NCBI GenBank assembly: GCA_041441915.1
Contig: JASDRS010000022.1
Coordinates: 62,001-126,000 of the forward strand
Reading direction: 5' to 3'
DNA: 64,000 nucleotides
Source: UBA10365 sp041441915
GTDB lineage: Bacteria; Pseudomonadota; Alphaproteobacteria; Rhodobacterales; Rhodobacteraceae
Shown one piece after another: positions 52,121 through 60,766 of the stretch (positions within the stretch are counted from its first letter, which is position 1; each line of letters begins with the position of its first letter). The position numbers were made by a program, and so were the translations under genes. Below the pieces are notes generated by a model that ran no database searches, had not been told where the DNA came from, and saw only the letters and a list, made by a program, of their open reading frames with translations.

Positions 52121-52541
52121 CTAGCGGGTTTTCGCAAAAATTTGAGAGGCATCACGAAAGCCCTTCATCTCGATCAGATTTCCAGCAGGGTCAGTGAAAA
52201 ACATCGTCCACTGCTCGCTTGGTTCACCAGGAAAGCGCACCGAAGGTTCGAGCATGAATGGCACTTTTGCCGCAATCAATCTATCGGCCAAGGCACGCCA
52301 TGCCTCATACGGCAAAACAAGCCCAAAATGCGGTATCGCCACAAGATGATCGCCAACTTTCCCAGTATTGGCATGGGCAAATGGAACGCCCAGATGCAGG
52401 CTGCATTTGATGCCCGAAAAAGTCAAAGTCTACCCAAGTCGCAGTGCTGCGGCCCTCAGTGCAGCCAAGAAGCCCACTGTAAAAGGCGCAAGCCTGGGTC
52501 AGATCGTTAACATGATAGGCTAAATGAAACGGAGAGATCAT
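52121..52541 (-). pseudogene. Frameshifted VOC-family (glyoxalase-like) gene
   Basis: The first part, MISPFHLAYHVNDLTQACAFYSGLLGC with WVDFDFFGHQ, is a VOC N-terminal half in one frame. The second, CSLHLGVPFAHANT through IPHFGLVL and EQWTMFFTDPAGNLIEMKGF, continues the domain in the next frame. The shift lies near 52410. Together they give the usual length of about 140 residues. A single-base indel or a sequencing error explains it. Confidence 0.8.
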
Positions 52542-52681
52542 GATATTCCTTGTTTGCCTATAGTGACGACATTAGGTCAAATTTACTTCTAGCTTAAGAT
52601 TATTTTGGCAAGAAGCCGCCGTCTAGGGTAATAAGTTATTATCAAGCATTCCGAATTGCGGTTTACATATGTTAAAGGCCA

Positions 52682-55606
52682 TTGATGAAGCCTAATTTCG
52701 CCTTGAACCTATCCTTTGAAAGCATTGTCCTAGCCCATAGGACGGCCGAAGGCTGGCGTGAAGTTGGCAAAACCGATCTGCGAACCGCCGATCTGGATCT
52801 GGCACTGACCTATTTGCACAGGCTGATGACTGAAATAAGTCCCGAGGTTCAATATACCAAGCTGATCATTCCGAATTCAGAAATTCTATACATAGAGGTT
52901 TCAGCCCCTGGCCCCTTAGCCGCCACAAGGCGGGCGGAAATTTCCAACGAACTCGAAGGGCGGACCCCTTACAACGTTGAAGATCTGATCTTCGATTGGT
53001 GGGGCATGGGCACAATAGTACAAGTGGCCGTGGTTGCGCGCGACACATTGATTGAAGCCGAGGCCTTTGCCAGGCGTTATAATTTCAATCCCGTAAGCTT
53101 TGTTGCAATTCCGAACGCCGACAACTTTCCCTCCGAACCATTCTTTGGCCTGACTGAAATTGCCGATTTTCTTATTCCCGACGGGGAACGCCTCCTACGT
53201 GACCAAGATCCGATACGAATTTTGCCCGCCCTGCCCTCTGGGGATTTCGAACCAGCACCGCCACTGTCAAGTTTTGGGCTCGACCTCCCAACTGAGCCAC
53301 AAGCAATCGGCTCCGAGACTGGCTTAGATACCAATTATGACGCAGCAGAAATAAAAAACCTTAATATCCTGGCCGACCCAATTTCCGCCTTTGAGCCTGA
53401 GGATGCCTTCTTCAGCCGGCACACAGAAGAGTTCCAAACCAAGGGCCCAAGCCCTGTTCAATTAGAAGTGGACGGCGCTAAAAACCCTCTCAAGACACTC
53501 GCGCTTTCATCCAAAGTAGAACAATCGCTTTTTTTGTTCTTCACAAGAGTAAAAATATTTTTTCTGTCTTGTCTGAACACTTTGGGCTGGCTGTTGTTCT
53601 ACCCTTTTCGATTAGCCACTCGCGTCAGCCTGAATGTTGGGGCGGCGATTGCGCTATTTGTACGGTCACGGGTCGAGCGCGCATTATTCGTACTTAATCG
53701 TTTTTTTAACCGGATCAGGGAACATATCTTAGAAGGATTTACTAATCTTGGCGATGATTTTGTGCTATGGGTCAGCAAGAAAAAAATCTGGGTAAAGCAA
53801 GCTCTTGCAACGACAACAACGACATTTTATTTAAGCCTCCATAGCCTGTTAGGCTTTGGCCTTTTAACATTAAAAACAATTGCTCAGGCCCCAGTTTATG
53901 CTTTCGAGCAAAGCCTAAGTGCAGCGCACAGGCATGTGCGGGCAATTAATGAAACCATTGAAAAAAACATAAGACAAATAGCCAACCGTTTGCATCTTTG
54001 GCATGACGCCGTATTAAGCGCGATTTCGTCTCTAGGCGACAAAATAACAGCATCAGTTTTGCGCACCAGCTTGATAGTGCACCAAAAGGTTAAAGCCCTT
54101 GGCAGGCTTTGCTTGCTACTATTTCTGAAACTGACACCTAACTATTATGGGCAAACTCTGGGCAGACTGGCTTTGTCAGTACTGTTTTTTGGGGCAAGTC
54201 TTGGCATTGGCCAATGGTCTTATACCAAGCTGGTTACGATAATTACCATGACATCCCTTGACGCTCCGCGCAATGTCTCGCCAGTTGCCCCCGTTTTGGC
54301 GCAGCTGGAACCATTTAGATCGGAGAACCCTGCCCACCTAACCACATCATCAAACAAGGTTAATAGTCAAAGCCGAGCCCCCCGAATGCCAAAAGCGCGC
54401 ATCGAACCTGAAGTGCCCGTGTTTTATGCGCCACAAGGTGACCTTCTGGATTTTTATCAGGCCCCCAATCATAGTGGCTCAAAAACAGTTTTTTTGAATG
54501 GCGCAGTAGATTATGGAAGTTGGCCCGATCTTGGTCCATTAAGCGCGCTTGCTCCACTGACGACGCTTTCGGGGGCCAATTTAAAATCATCGTTCGGCAT
54601 TATCCCGAATGAAAACAGTTTACCCGATCCACAAACAACACCCCTGTTCTTACTAAGCCCGAACAGCTTAATCGGTGTGGTAACTTCGGCCGGCTTTGCT
54701 CCCCTTGCCGCGGCAAGTTCCGCCGAACCGATGAGACCGCTTCAACCAATCGCTGATCTTTTGGTAAAAATCACCCTCAATCAAGACGAAATCCTTTTGA
54801 CCATGAACGATCCGGCGGCCCAAGTACAGGAAGCAGGCGTATTGCCTCAATTGCTGCTGCAACAAGATTATCTGCCCTATGTTTCGCTTAATAGCACGTC
54901 CGAGGCTGCGTTGCAGAACCTAAAAACCACGCCAATCAGGGCACCAGGTAGCATACTTCTGACGAAAGAAGGGCAACTGAGCGACCAAGGTGTGATGATC
55001 TATGCTGGAAAGCCAAAAAATATTCCACCCAATCGTCCAGATCAGCTTGTTGCAAAAAACTTGGCTAAATACCCACCCTTTGATCCAGAACTTGCAAAAG
55101 TTCTACCTAAAGCTCGCCCAGAAAACCTAAACGCCCCTATAGTAACTGATGCTAACGTAGAAGATGTACCTGATATACGATTGGCCACTTTGCGACCGCG
55201 CCCAAGACCTGCGTCTTTTGAAATCATCGCCACAAAAAACGCTTTGGCTCGCGAAACTGAGCCGCTATCACGCTTAGCGCTGATTAGCTCACCCCGCCCA
55301 AGAGCACGGCCAAATGGGCTCACGCTGTCCAAACCAGCGGTAATTGCAAAGTCGCGTGGGAAAAGCGGTCCAGTATCCCAAAAGGCGACCGAAAAAAATA
55401 TGATAAATCTGTCAAAAGTCGCATTGATTGGCGTTTATGGTACTGATTCTAATCGCTATGCTTTGGTGCGCCAACCCAATGGGCGTTTTGTAAAGGTTTC
55501 AGTAGGCGATCAGCTTGACGGAGGCCGCGTCGCGGCAATAACCGGAAAAGAACTGCGATACCAAAAAAGTGGGCAGATGGTCGCTTTATCGATGCCTAAG
55601 GGTTGA
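52682..55606 (+). CDS. Large membrane protein with PilM-like start and PilP-like end
   Basis: A 974-residue protein. Residues 1-150 look like the PilM/GspL-type actin-fold domain (FALNLSFESIVLAHRTAEGWREVG, IPNSEILYIEVSAPG, ELEGRTPYNVEDLIFDW). A long middle contains amphipathic or membrane stretches (about 275-335, 375-405) and one clear transmembrane helix (about 495-520). A Pro-rich region precedes the last 65 residues, LIGVYGTDSNRYALVRQPNGRFVKVSVGDQLDGGRVAAI, which resemble the PilP/GspC periplasmic domain. It may be one chain doing the work of several pilus- or secretion-assembly proteins. No other such genes are nearby. Confidence 0.7.
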   Translation: MMKPNFALNLSFESIVLAHRTAEGWREVGKTDLRTADLDLALTYLHRLMTEISPEVQYTKLIIPNSEILYIEVSAPGPLAATRRAEISNELEGRTPYNVEDLIFDWWGMGTIVQVAVVARDTLIEAEAFARRYNFNPVSFVAIPNADNFPSEPFFGLTEIADFLIPDGERLLRDQDPIRILPALPSGDFEPAPPLSSFGLDLPTEPQAIGSETGLDTNYDAAEIKNLNILADPISAFEPEDAFFSRHTEEFQTKGPSPVQLEVDGAKNPLKTLALSSKVEQSLFLFFTRVKIFFLSCLNTLGWLLFYPFRLATRVSLNVGAAIALFVRSRVERALFVLNRFFNRIREHILEGFTNLGDDFVLWVSKKKIWVKQALATTTTTFYLSLHSLLGFGLLTLKTIAQAPVYAFEQSLSAAHRHVRAINETIEKNIRQIANRLHLWHDAVLSAISSLGDKITASVLRTSLIVHQKVKALGRLCLLLFLKLTPNYYGQTLGRLALSVLFFGASLGIGQWSYTKLVTIITMTSLDAPRNVSPVAPVLAQLEPFRSENPAHLTTSSNKVNSQSRAPRMPKARIEPEVPVFYAPQGDLLDFYQAPNHSGSKTVFLNGAVDYGSWPDLGPLSALAPLTTLSGANLKSSFGIIPNENSLPDPQTTPLFLLSPNSLIGVVTSAGFAPLAAASSAEPMRPLQPIADLLVKITLNQDEILLTMNDPAAQVQEAGVLPQLLLQQDYLPYVSLNSTSEAALQNLKTTPIRAPGSILLTKEGQLSDQGVMIYAGKPKNIPPNRPDQLVAKNLAKYPPFDPELAKVLPKARPENLNAPIVTDANVEDVPDIRLATLRPRPRPASFEIIATKNALARETEPLSRLALISSPRPRARPNGLTLSKPAVIAKSRGKSGPVSQKATEKNMINLSKVALIGVYGTDSNRYALVRQPNGRFVKVSVGDQLDGGRVAAITGKELRYQKSGQMVALSMPKG

Positions 55607-55676
55607 TGCACTCTTGTCTAAGATTTTTTTTACCCTAGACTTGCTTTTATAAGATGTTGAGTTTGAAGGGTTAATA

Positions 55677-57557
55677 ATGGAAGGCTTTCTGCTGCAATCA
55701 ACGCTCTATTTGGCAGCAGCAGTTTTGATTGTGCCGCTTTGTGTGCGTTTTGGTTTGGGATCAGTTTTAGGTTACCTAGCTGCCGGCATTTTGATGGGCC
55801 CCGTGTTAGGTCTGGCTGGCACCCAAACCGCAGATTTGCAACATTTTGCAGAATTTGGCGTCGCTTTGATGTTGTTTTTGATTGGGCTTGAGCTTGACCC
55901 TAAGACGCTTTGGGCCATGCGCCACAGGCTTCTGGTTTTGGGCGGGTTACAGATTTTGGGAACAGCCACAGTCGTGGCCGTAATATTAGAGATTTTGGGC
56001 CTGGCGTGGCCAGAGGCAATCGCATTAGGCTTGATCATGTCGCTCTCATCAACGGCTATTGTGTTGCAAAGCTTATCGGAAAAAAACCAAATGAGCAGCT
56101 TGGGTGGGCGCTCAAGCTTTTCGGTACTTCTTGCGCAAGATATTGCGGTAGTTCCTATGCTGGCCTTTATTCCGTTGCTGGCACTCAATAAGGGCGCACT
56201 ACAAAGCATACCAAAAAATATGGAAGTAGATATTCCAGAAAGTGCGGCTGAGCCGCTTTTATCTTTGATGCAAACTCTACCAGGATGGGCGGTAACTTTG
56301 GTGACCTTGACCATTATTGGCGCGATTGTGGTGGGTGGACATTTTTTTACGCGGCCCGTATTTCGATTTGTTAACGCATCAAAACTTCCTGAAATGTCGA
56401 CTTTTATTTCGCTTTTAACTGTGATCGCGATCGCCTTCTTGATGATGATTGTTGGTCTCTCGCCCGCTCTCGGCACCTTCGTTGCAGGCGTTGTTTTAGC
56501 CAATTCTGAATTCCGCCACCAGCTGGCAGCGGACATTAAACCGTTCAAAGGGATATTAATGGGTCTCTTTTTCATGACCGTGGGGGTTGGCATTGATATG
56601 TCAGTCCTAATGGTTGAGCCTTTTACAATTTTGGGCCTTACTTTGGGGCTGATGTTGACTAAGGCAACTGTTTTGCTCGCGCTAAGCTATGGTTTTAACA
56701 TTCAGGGTAAAGACAGATGGCTCTTTACTTTGGGCTTAGCTCAAGCTGGTGAGTTTGGTTTTTTGGTCACAGCTTTTAGCTTGCAGCAAACGATTTTAAA
56801 CTCCCACATTGGCCAATTGGCAATGATGGTCATAAGCCTTTCTATGCTTTTTGCACCAGCACTTTTCATCATGCAAACGCGTATTGCGGCATATCTGATG
56901 ACAAGATATCCTGACATGACGCCGGCAGATGAGGTAGACGAAGGTGGCGATGTAATCATTGCTGGGATTGGGCGCTTTGGGCAGGTTGTGCAGCGTATGG
57001 CGGCTTTGTCAAACATGTCAACGGTGGTACTTGACGGCGATATCCGGGCGCTTGAACGGCTGCGCAACTTCGGGGTCAAAGGCTTTTTTGGAGATCCTTC
57101 CAAGCCTGAAATTTTGCAAGCTGCAGGGTTAGATAGAGCCCGCGTGTTGGTCGTGGCAGTTGATGACTCGAAAGCCGCCCTAACTATCGTGACCATCGCG
57201 AGAGCGGCACGTGCAGATTTACATATCATCGCCCGTGCGCGTGACCGAGGTCATGTTAATGAGCTTCACAAAGCAGGCGCCAACAACATCATTCGCGAAA
57301 CCTTTGATTCTTCGTTGCGCGCAGGGAGGTATATGCTCGAAAATATGGGGTTTTCAGAATACGAGGCTGCTAATTTTTCCAAAGAATTTTATGCGATGGA
57401 CCGGTCCGCCATGCGAGAGTTAGCGGATCTTTGGGTGCCTGGCCAACCTATTCATCTCAATAAAGCCTATATTGCGCGATCTCGTGCCTTGGAAGAAGAC
57501 CTCAAATTGTCACTTAAGGAAGCCAAGGCACTTAAAGCAGAAAAGTCCAAAGACTAA
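55677..57557 (+). CDS. Kef-type K+/H+ antiporter (CPA2 family) with TrkA-N domain
   Basis: A 626-residue protein. Residues 1-390 form the CPA2 antiporter with about 12 helices (LGYLAAGILMGPVLGL, ALGTFVAGVVLANSEFRHQL, FFMTVGVGIDMS). Residues about 410-530 are the regulatory NAD-binding TrkA-N domain (IIAGIGRFGQVVQRM, VLDGDIRALERLRNFGVKGFFGDPSKPEIL). The Lys-rich tail is cytosolic. It exports K+ for protection against electrophiles or for pH control. It is probably monocistronic. Confidence 0.94.
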   Translation: MEGFLLQSTLYLAAAVLIVPLCVRFGLGSVLGYLAAGILMGPVLGLAGTQTADLQHFAEFGVALMLFLIGLELDPKTLWAMRHRLLVLGGLQILGTATVVAVILEILGLAWPEAIALGLIMSLSSTAIVLQSLSEKNQMSSLGGRSSFSVLLAQDIAVVPMLAFIPLLALNKGALQSIPKNMEVDIPESAAEPLLSLMQTLPGWAVTLVTLTIIGAIVVGGHFFTRPVFRFVNASKLPEMSTFISLLTVIAIAFLMMIVGLSPALGTFVAGVVLANSEFRHQLAADIKPFKGILMGLFFMTVGVGIDMSVLMVEPFTILGLTLGLMLTKATVLLALSYGFNIQGKDRWLFTLGLAQAGEFGFLVTAFSLQQTILNSHIGQLAMMVISLSMLFAPALFIMQTRIAAYLMTRYPDMTPADEVDEGGDVIIAGIGRFGQVVQRMAALSNMSTVVLDGDIRALERLRNFGVKGFFGDPSKPEILQAAGLDRARVLVVAVDDSKAALTIVTIARAARADLHIIARARDRGHVNELHKAGANNIIRETFDSSLRAGRYMLENMGFSEYEAANFSKEFYAMDRSAMRELADLWVPGQPIHLNKAYIARSRALEEDLKLSLKEAKALKAEKSKD

Positions 57558-57562
57558 AGCCT

Positions 57563-58582
57563 CTAGATGGCAGCAGAAACGCCTGAATCTTCAAAAGTGG
57601 CCATGCCCGAATGACAATTTACTGCAGCTTGCAAAATGCCAATCGCAAGAGCCCCGCCCGAGGCCTCGCCTAAGCGCAGGCCCAGATCAAGCAACGGAGC
57701 CTTATCTAAAAAACCAAGTAAGCGGCGATGCGCCCCTTCGGAGCTGACATGCCCTGCCACAGCATTGGCTAAAGCATCTGCGTTGATCTGCTGCAACACA
57801 GCAGCAGAAGCGGTGCAAATAAACCCATCCAAAATAACTGGAATATGATGAAGCCGCGCAAAGGTGAGTGCACCGGCCATCGCAGCCAATTCACGCCCGC
57901 CCAAACGGGCCAAGATTTGCAAGGGGCTTGGCGAGTCTGTTATATGCAGGGCCACAGCATCTGCCACAACTTTAGTTTTTAGCGCCAGGCCACGATCGTC
58001 AACACCAGTGCCACGCCCTGTCCAATCTTGTGCCACGCCACCAAAAAGAGCGAACGCAATCGCCGCCGCCGCAGTGGTATTGCCAATGCCCATTTCTCCT
58101 ACGACCAAGAGATCACAGGCTGGATCAACAGCATCCCAACCAGCTTTCAGCGCAGTTAGGGTTTCAGCCTCAGTCATCGCGGGAGCCTTTGTGAAATCTT
58201 GAGTGGTCCGTTCAAGTTCCAGCGCATGCACCGCTAGGCGCGCGCCAAAGGTCTTAGCTAATTGGTTGATCGCCGCACCGCCCGAGTGGAAATTGGCAAC
58301 CATTTGCGCAGTGACCTGCGAAGGAAACGCCGAAACGCTCTGCGCCGTCACGCCATGATTACCAGCAAAAACTATTATCAAGGGGTTGGTAATTAAAGGC
58401 TCGGCACTGCCGCGCCAAGCCCCGTACCAAATAGCCAAATTTTCAAGTCGGCCTAAAGAGGCCAGGGGTTTTATCAATTGTGCATTGCGCCTAAGTGCGC
58501 CATCGTGGGCCGCAGCATCAGGACCTGTGGCGCCCTGAAGGGCTTTTGAAAATGCCTCGAAAGATGAAAAAACCTGATCCAT
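57563..58582 (-). CDS. cobT: Nicotinate-nucleotide-dimethylbenzimidazole phosphoribosyltransferase
   Basis: A 339-residue enzyme that makes alpha-ribazole phosphate for the lower ligand of cobalamin. It shows the long helical start, FAGNHGVTAQSVSAFP, VGEMGIGNTTAAAAI with TGRGTGVDDRGLA, and the catalytic Glu region near the C terminus (LLDLGLRLGEASGGAL). It is divergent from cobS, its partner in the same pathway. Confidence 0.95.
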   Translation of the reverse strand: MDQVFSSFEAFSKALQGATGPDAAAHDGALRRNAQLIKPLASLGRLENLAIWYGAWRGSAEPLITNPLIIVFAGNHGVTAQSVSAFPSQVTAQMVANFHSGGAAINQLAKTFGARLAVHALELERTTQDFTKAPAMTEAETLTALKAGWDAVDPACDLLVVGEMGIGNTTAAAAIAFALFGGVAQDWTGRGTGVDDRGLALKTKVVADAVALHITDSPSPLQILARLGGRELAAMAGALTFARLHHIPVILDGFICTASAAVLQQINADALANAVAGHVSSEGAHRRLLGFLDKAPLLDLGLRLGEASGGALAIGILQAAVNCHSGMATFEDSGVSAAI

Positions 58583-58654
58583 AATATTCCTGATTGATAC
58601 TCTGCCAGAGCCTAGCTATCGTCAAACCTCGGCGTCTGCCAGTATAGAAAGGGC

Positions 58655-59449
58655 ATGATAATGTCATTAAGCGACAATGTCCCACACTGGTGCAAGCAGC
58701 GATTGCACGATTTGCAAACGGCCTTTGGTCTTTTGACACGCCTGCCGATACCGCGCTTTGGCCATGACTTAAACGCTCCTATTTCGGGAGCTACTTCGGC
58801 TTGGGCTTGGCCTTTGGTGGGAGCTTTTTTGGGGGTACTTGCCTATGGAGTGGCACAGGGTGCACATGCCCTAGGTATGCCACCATTAATTTCTGCCTTA
58901 TTTTCAGTGGCGGCTTTGGTCATCGCGACCGGTGCCTTTCACGAAGACGGGCTTGCTGATAGTGCCGACGGGCTTTGGGGCGGCTATGCCCCTGAACGGC
59001 GTTTAGAAATTATGAAAGACAGCCATATAGGCAGTTACGGCGTTTTGGCCCTTATTTTAATTATTACACTCCGGGTCATGGCTTTGGGTGAAATTGTACA
59101 AAATCCCTTTATTTTTATGGCGTTGGTCGCCATAGGTGCTATGTCGCGCCTACCGATGGTGGTATTTATGGTCTTGATGCCAGCTGCCAACAAGGGTGGG
59201 CTTTCGACCTCGGTAGGTCGCCCATCTGGCAGGGTAGCGGTCTTGGCGCATCTATTGGGGTTGGCATTGGCCTTTTGGTGCTTGGGCCTCCAAGCGCTAT
59301 GGCTTGGGCTATGCATTAGCGCCGTGACGGCGCTATGGGCGCTTATTGCATGGCGCAAAATTGGCGGTCAAACTGGCGATATCTTAGGCGCTAGCCAACA
59401 ATTAGCCGAGGTGGCAGGGCTGTTAACGCTGGTTTTCTTGTGGGCTTAA
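58655..59449 (+). CDS. cobS: Adenosylcobinamide-GDP ribazoletransferase
   Basis: A 264-residue inner membrane enzyme that joins adenosylcobinamide-GDP and alpha-ribazole, the last step of cobalamin assembly. The motif GAFHEDGLADSADGLWGG, with the metal-binding aspartates, and six or more hydrophobic segments identify it. It starts 72 bases from divergent cobT. No cobalamin riboswitch fits in that gap. Confidence 0.95.
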   Translation: MIMSLSDNVPHWCKQRLHDLQTAFGLLTRLPIPRFGHDLNAPISGATSAWAWPLVGAFLGVLAYGVAQGAHALGMPPLISALFSVAALVIATGAFHEDGLADSADGLWGGYAPERRLEIMKDSHIGSYGVLALILIITLRVMALGEIVQNPFIFMALVAIGAMSRLPMVVFMVLMPAANKGGLSTSVGRPSGRVAVLAHLLGLALAFWCLGLQALWLGLCISAVTALWALIAWRKIGGQTGDILGASQQLAEVAGLLTLVFLWA

Positions 59450-59482
59450 ATCACCCCTAAAAGCAATTTAAACTCATTCTTC

Positions 59483-59992
59483 TTAGGCCGCGCGGCTTGT
59501 CAAAACTATACCAACTGTTTTTTGGGCACCAGCCTCATCGCCGCCATTTACGGCAGCAACTTCACGGGTCAAACGCTCCAGCGCCGCTTCATAAAGCTGC
59601 CGTTCAGAATAGCTTTGCTCGCGCTGATCATTAGAGCGGTGCAAATCACGCACTACCTCAGCAATGGCCAAAAGATCACCAGAATTTATTTTTTGCTCAT
59701 ATTCTTGCGCACGGCGCGACCACATTGCGCGTTTAACTCGGGCCTTTCCCTTAAGCGTATCGAGCGCTTTTAAGACAGTATCTGGCGACGACAAGCACCG
59801 CATGCCAATTTCTGTCGCCTTATGAGTGGGCACGCGCAATGTCATCTTGTCTTTTTCAAACGAGACGACAAACAGTTCCAATAGCAGACCCGCAACTTCT
59901 TGTTCTTCGATCGAAATGATCTTACCCACGCCATGAGCGGGATAAACTACAAATTCATTTGGGCGAAAGTCAGCTCTTTTAGATTTGGTCAT
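59483..59992 (-). CDS. carD: CarD-family transcriptional regulator
   Basis: A 169-residue protein with an RNA polymerase-interacting Tudor-like domain (NEFVVYPAHGVGKIISIEEQEVAGLLLELFVVSF) and a helical DNA-binding C-terminal domain (LATIAEVVRDLHR-like, ERQLYEAALERLTREVA). It stabilises open complexes at rRNA and other promoters. The conserved Trp of the C-terminal wedge is in the KRAMWSRRAQEYEQ segment. It is usual near fdxA in Rhodobacterales. Confidence 0.93.
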   Translation of the reverse strand: MTKSKRADFRPNEFVVYPAHGVGKIISIEEQEVAGLLLELFVVSFEKDKMTLRVPTHKATEIGMRCLSSPDTVLKALDTLKGKARVKRAMWSRRAQEYEQKINSGDLLAIAEVVRDLHRSNDQREQSYSERQLYEAALERLTREVAAVNGGDEAGAQKTVGIVLTSRAA

Positions 59993-60247
59993 GTTTTCTT
60001 CCTTAAACGCTCAGTCAGGCCAAAAAACCCAAACAGCTTGGAAATACCAAACTGTCAGTTCAGAGAAATTCAGATTTGGTTTGATCTTTAAGCAGGGCTG
60101 TTAAAAATATATAATAAAAATATCTATCACAAAAATCGACTGATTTCAACGCCCAGATTAGACAAGAGCCCTTCTAAAGACTCAAAAACCCCTCCATTAG
60201 GTGAAATTTGTCCTATGAAAAACCCCAAGGCACGAATCATCCCAAAA

Positions 60248-60586
60248 TTAGCCGCCAGCACCGGGGGTCGCGTCAAAATAATTTGCTAGTTTTTCTGTTT
60301 CACCGTCGCGCGCCGTTGCATCGGGTAGGGGCTCTTTTTTGGTGATAATAACGGGCCATTTTTCTGAATACATGCGATTAAATGCAACCCATTTTTCCAT
60401 GTCAGGTTCGGTATCAGGGCGAATCGCATCGACTGGGCACTCAGGTTCACACACGCCACAATCGATACATTCATCAGGATGAATGACCAGCATATTTGTG
60501 CCTTCATAAAAGCAGTCTACGGGGCAAACCTCGACGCAGTCCGTGTATTTGCATGCAACACAATTATCGATCACCACATAAGTCAT
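60248..60586 (-). CDS. fdxA: 7Fe (3Fe-4S/4Fe-4S) ferredoxin FdxA
   Basis: A 112-residue ferredoxin. It starts MTYVVIDNCVACKYTDCVEVCPVDCF with the CxxxxxxC...CP pattern of the 3Fe-4S site, and DECIDCGVCEPECPVDAI gives the second cluster. The C-terminal tail is of FdxA type. The ATG at 60586 has aaagga upstream; two codons of extension from a TTG are also open. Confidence 0.95.
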   Translation of the reverse strand: MTYVVIDNCVACKYTDCVEVCPVDCFYEGTNMLVIHPDECIDCGVCEPECPVDAIRPDTEPDMEKWVAFNRMYSEKWPVIITKKEPLPDATARDGETEKLANYFDATPGAGG

Positions 60587-60766
60587 TAGCAAGCGTTCCT
60601 TTAGAAATTATGCCCTTGCTAGACTACGGTTCCAGGTCATTCAAGAACGGTTTTGACCGCTATTTGGTCTAAATCTGTATAAAATCATCTTACCACAGCA
60701 CCAAGAGAGCAAGAATACCTACTTAGGTGGGTGGCGAGTCACGGGTGTTACCGTATTTGGCCAAAT

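Noticed and set aside
58583..58654. Cobalamin riboswitch between cobT and cobS
   Set aside because: The gap is only 72 bases and holds no B12-box-like sequence; too short for the element.
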